NCBI GenBank assembly: GCA_945829115.1
Contig: CALZTP010000005.1
Location: forward strand, 1 to 54,527
Direction of reading: 5' to 3'
Length of the DNA: 54,527 nucleotides
Source: an uncultured bacterium
GTDB lineage: Bacteria > Bacteroidota > Bacteroidia > Bacteroidales > Bacteroidaceae
Within the stretch, counting starts at the first letter, position 1; each line of letters opens with the position of its first letter. This document shows, in pieces, positions 51,931 through 54,527 of the stretch. The translations under genes and the position numbers were made by a program. The notes under the pieces are model-generated. The model saw only the letters and a program-made list of their open reading frames with translations. It was not told where the DNA came from and searched no databases.

Positions 51931-53739
51931 TTACATTCTTTCAGGAACCTCGATACCAAGGAGTGTCATGCCGTTACGGATGGTCTTGGCAACATTCTGT
52001 GCAATAAGCAGTCGGAACTTTTTCTGCTCTTCTGTTTCTGCATTAAGAATGCTGAAATCGTGGTAGAACTGGTTGAACTGCTTTGTAAGCTCATAGCAAT
52101 AGTTTGAGATGCCAGAAGGACTGTAATCCTTTCCTGCCTGAGCAACGGCAGCAGCATATTCAGAGATTTTCTGTATAAGGTCTATCTCCTTCTGTGCAAG
52201 AGAAACCTTTGTTGCTTCTGCCTTCAGCCCCTGCTCCTCCGCCTTACGAAGGATGGAGCGAATACGTGCATAGGTGTACTGTATGAATGGCCCCGTGTTT
52301 CCGTTGAAGTCAATAGATTCCTCTGGATTAAAGAGCATATTCTTGCGAGCATCAACCTTCAGAATGAAATACTTCAAGGCGCCGAGACCAACAATACGTG
52401 AAATCTCACTACGTTCCTCGTCGGTCATATCAGCAAACTTTCCAAGTTCCTCACTTGTCTTGCGTGCATCCTTAATCATCTCCGCCATAAGGTCGTCGGC
52501 ATCAACAACCGTTCCTTCGCGAGACTTCATCTTTCCGTTAGGGAGTTCCACCATTCCGTAAGAGAAATGCACGAGATCCTTACCCCATTTGAATCCGAGC
52601 TTGTCGAGAAGAATAGAAAGAACCTGGAAGTGGTAGTTCTGTTCGTTGCCCACCACATAGATCATCTTGTCGATAGGATAATCCTGGAAGCGAAGCTTTG
52701 CAGTGCCAATATCCTGAGTCATATAGACGGAAGTGCCGTCTGAACGCAGGAGGAGTTTCTCGTCAAGCCCCTCAGCAGTGAGGTCTGCCCACACCGAGTT
52801 ATCTTCTCTACGATAGAAGAATCCCTTTTCAAGTCCTTCCTCAACTTTCTCACGACCTTCGAGGTATGTGTCAGACTCATAGTAAATCTTATCGAAAGAG
52901 ACACCCATCATCTTATAGGTTTCATCGAAGCCAGCATACACCCATTCATTCATCTTCGCCCAAAGCGCACGCACCTCAGGGTCGTTGTTCTCCCATTTCA
53001 CAAGCATATCGTGAGCTTCAACAATCAGTGGTGCTTCTCGCTTTGCCTTCTCTTCAGCTTCGTCTGCTGGCATTCCGTCAGAAACAAACTTTTCCTTGAG
53101 TTCCTTCACCTCCTCACGGTAGTGCTTATCGAAAGCAACGTAATAATCGCCAATGAGATGGTCGCCCTTCTTTCCTGAAGACTCTGGAGTTTCTCCATTT
53201 CCCCACTTCAGCCAAGCGAGCATAGACTTACAGATGTGAATGCCTCGGTCGTTCACAATATTTGTCTTCACAACCCTATTTCCGTTTGCCTGCATAATCT
53301 GTGCGAGCGACCAGCCAAGGAGGTTATTACGAACGTGTCCGAGGTGTAGAGGCTTGTTTGTGTTTGGAGAAGAATACTCAATCATCACGAGAGGAGAATT
53401 GTCATCTGCCTTCTTCTCTCCGTAATGCTCGTCAGCATCAATGGCAGAAAGGAGTTCTGTCCATGCCTCATCAGAAATGCTGAGGTTCAGGAAGCCCTTA
53501 ACAACATTGTAAGCACTCACCACCCCACTCTCCTTAACGAGATAATCGCCAATCTCTGCACCCACAGCCTCTGGTGCCTTCTTTGCCACTTTTACGAATG
53601 GGAAGGTTACGAGGGTAAGGTTTCCTTCAAATTCACTACGGGTTTTCTGCAACTGTAGCATCTTCTCTGATGCCTCAAACCCATAGAGTATCTTCACTGC
53701 CTCTGCGGCAGCCTGCTGAATTTTCTGTTCTATTGTCAT
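51931..53739 (-). CDS. argS: Arginyl-tRNA synthetase
   Basis: The product has 602 residues from the ATG at 53739. A frame from 53799 would add 20 residues across the promoter and is rejected. Class I marks are EYSSPNTNKPLHLGHVRNN (HIGH) and MKSREGTVVDADDL (KMSKS region). The N-terminal Add-1 domain and the C-terminal DALR anticodon-binding domain, ending LLGIEVPERM, are intact. It charges tRNA-Arg. It has its own promoter with TAACTTTG at 53774-53767. Confidence 0.95.
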   Translation of the reverse strand: MTIEQKIQQAAAEAVKILYGFEASEKMLQLQKTRSEFEGNLTLVTFPFVKVAKKAPEAVGAEIGDYLVKESGVVSAYNVVKGFLNLSISDEAWTELLSAIDADEHYGEKKADDNSPLVMIEYSSPNTNKPLHLGHVRNNLLGWSLAQIMQANGNRVVKTNIVNDRGIHICKSMLAWLKWGNGETPESSGKKGDHLIGDYYVAFDKHYREEVKELKEKFVSDGMPADEAEEKAKREAPLIVEAHDMLVKWENNDPEVRALWAKMNEWVYAGFDETYKMMGVSFDKIYYESDTYLEGREKVEEGLEKGFFYRREDNSVWADLTAEGLDEKLLLRSDGTSVYMTQDIGTAKLRFQDYPIDKMIYVVGNEQNYHFQVLSILLDKLGFKWGKDLVHFSYGMVELPNGKMKSREGTVVDADDLMAEMIKDARKTSEELGKFADMTDEERSEISRIVGLGALKYFILKVDARKNMLFNPEESIDFNGNTGPFIQYTYARIRSILRKAEEQGLKAEATKVSLAQKEIDLIQKISEYAAAVAQAGKDYSPSGISNYCYELTKQFNQFYHDFSILNAETEEQKKFRLLIAQNVAKTIRNGMTLLGIEVPERM

Positions 53740-53766
53740 TTTTAAATATTTTTTTACTTTGGGGCA

Positions 53767-53800
53767 CAAAGTTACAATAAAATTTTGAGAATCAAGCAAA
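53767..53800 (-). promoter_or_regulatory. Promoter of argS
   Basis: On the minus strand TTTG (53800-53797) precedes TAACTTTG (53774-53767) by 22 bases, slightly longer than the usual spacing. The -7 element lies 27 bases before the ATG. Confidence 0.55.
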
Positions 53801-53889
53801 AAGGAGGGAAATACACCGTTCTTTTACATATTTTTAAGGGCGGGGAGTGATTTATGCTTTTATACGGGAATTCAAGCAAGGGAAAGCAG

Positions 53890-54444
53890 TTAGAACAATC
53901 CGCTTAGAAATTCTCTAACCTTTGAACTGAGAACAGTAGAGAGGGCTATCTTTCCCTCTGGGTCAACCACCACAAGTGAAGGAATCCATTTCACACCATA
54001 TTGCTTCGCAATCTCCGCCTCGCGCATTTTCTTCAGTTCACTGCATTGCAGATACTGTATTTTATGCTTTTCAACAGCAGCCTGCCAGCGAGCTTTGTCG
54101 TTGTCGAACGAAACGCCTATAAAAGCGACACCTTTTGCTGAGAACTCCTTGTAGAGAGACTGAATCTCTGGAATATCGCGAAGGCAATCAGGGCACCACG
54201 ATGCCCAGAAGTCTAACACCACATACTTACCCTTAAAGTCAGATAGCGACACTGTCTTTTCATCGAGTGTCGGAAGGGTAAATGCAGGGGCTACTGTTCC
54301 TACCTTTGGCAGTTCTGTAGCATACTTAGCATCAAGGTCTTCTTGTGCATATACATTGCTTACAGTAAGCAAAAGACTTGCTGCCACAATCATTTTCATC
54401 AAGCTAATCACACAAGCCATAGATAATTTCTTGTTTATATTCAT
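53890..54444 (-). CDS. Periplasmic TlpA-like thioredoxin
   Basis: The 184-residue protein has a signal sequence (about 17-33, ending VYA). The start could also be Met9 or Met16. The AhpC/TSA-like thioredoxin fold (PAFTLPTLDEKTVSLSDFKG in spaced form) has the redox pair Cys84/Cys87 (SWCPDC). The cis-Pro loop is VKWIPSLVVVDPEGK. It probably reduces or rearranges disulfides in the periplasm. It is 90 bp after argS has started, on the same strand but upstream of it, so the two may be co-transcribed. Confidence 0.87.
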   Translation of the reverse strand: MNINKKLSMACVISLMKMIVAASLLLTVSNVYAQEDLDAKYATELPKVGTVAPAFTLPTLDEKTVSLSDFKGKYVVLDFWASWCPDCLRDIPEIQSLYKEFSAKGVAFIGVSFDNDKARWQAAVEKHKIQYLQCSELKKMREAEIAKQYGVKWIPSLVVVDPEGKIALSTVLSSKVREFLSGLF

Positions 54445-54527
54445 TTGTTTTGATTATTTTTTGTTACTAAAGACCTGTTGGCGGAATTGAAAATCGCCTA
54501 AATAATTGATTAATATTATGCTTAAAA
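54445..54527. other. Window-end upstream region of the TlpA-like gene
   Basis: The last 83 bases are AT-rich and contain no recognisable gene or full promoter motif. The promoter of the TlpA-like gene may lie here or beyond the window. Confidence 0.4.

Noticed and set aside
1..54527. tRNA, rRNA, transposase, integrase or phage genes
   Set aside because: No such sequence could be recognised in any gap or frame.

Overview
The window is chromosomal DNA of a Bacteroidetes bacterium, most likely a Prevotella-like member of the Bacteroidales. Three kinds of evidence support this. Promoters follow the Bacteroidetes pattern (TTTG, about 19-20 bases, TAnnTTTG) and start codons rarely have a purine-rich ribosome site. 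There is a complete porP-porK-porL-porM-porN block of the type IX secretion system (T9SS). Several gene types are typical of the phylum: a DUF4290 protein beside murA, TlpA-like lipoproteins, a LytTR two-component pair, and a pectate lyase-pectinesterase fusion. Genus-level placement is inference.

Layout. 1-690 is non-coding, with a 55-bp direct repeat under a leftward promoter and an 11-bp tandem repeat. 691-7461 (+) holds a histidine kinase/response regulator pair, a MATE exporter and topoisomerase III. 7629-9019 (-) is a stand-alone AICAR formyltransferase followed by a 62-codon basic ORF. 9163-13799 (+) holds a 55-codon ORF coupled to xseA, then xseB, ilvE, a DUF975 membrane protein and trmB. 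14177-21815 (+) is the T9SS core between two small outer-membrane barrel genes. 21923-25381 (+) has priA and a TlpA-like lipoprotein. 25382-30134 is the most accessory-looking stretch: a repeat-rich leader with a 46-bp inverted repeat, a secreted GH2 glycosidase whose codon use differs from its neighbours, and an opposing DAACS-type symporter. 30135-36174 (+) holds the pectin enzyme, aminopeptidase P, malate dehydrogenase and a gamma-carbonic-anhydrase-like protein.

36294-42299 (-) reads tsaB, DUF4290, murA, rimM, dxr, rseP, a housekeeping run joining tRNA modification, wall and isoprenoid precursors, and envelope proteolysis. Divergent from it, 42470-50414 (+) starts with yicC, gmk and nadD. 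It continues into envelope genes: a phosphoethanolamine-transferase-like protein, two acyltransferase-3 proteins, a UbiA-family prenyltransferase and a HAD phosphatase. ilvA follows. argS and a TlpA-like thioredoxin lie on the minus strand to the end.

How the genes work together. PorK, PorL, PorM, PorN and PorP build the trans-envelope T9SS machine, but I recognised no T9SS cargo C-terminal domain in this window. The GH2 enzyme, the pectin enzyme and the symporter suggest use of plant-type polysaccharides and organic acids or amino acids. The 44.6-50.4 kb genes look like an envelope-decoration module using polyprenyl-phosphate and acyl donors. I found no CRISPR array, rRNA, tRNA, transposase or integrase. 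The least explained signals are the inverted-repeat leader at 25.4-25.9 kb, the many unrelated tandem repeats in gaps and at 3' gene ends (units of 11, 14, 18-19, 22, 25, 33, 50 and 90 bp), the two very small ORFs, and the envelope module. Nearly everything else is recognisable core genome.
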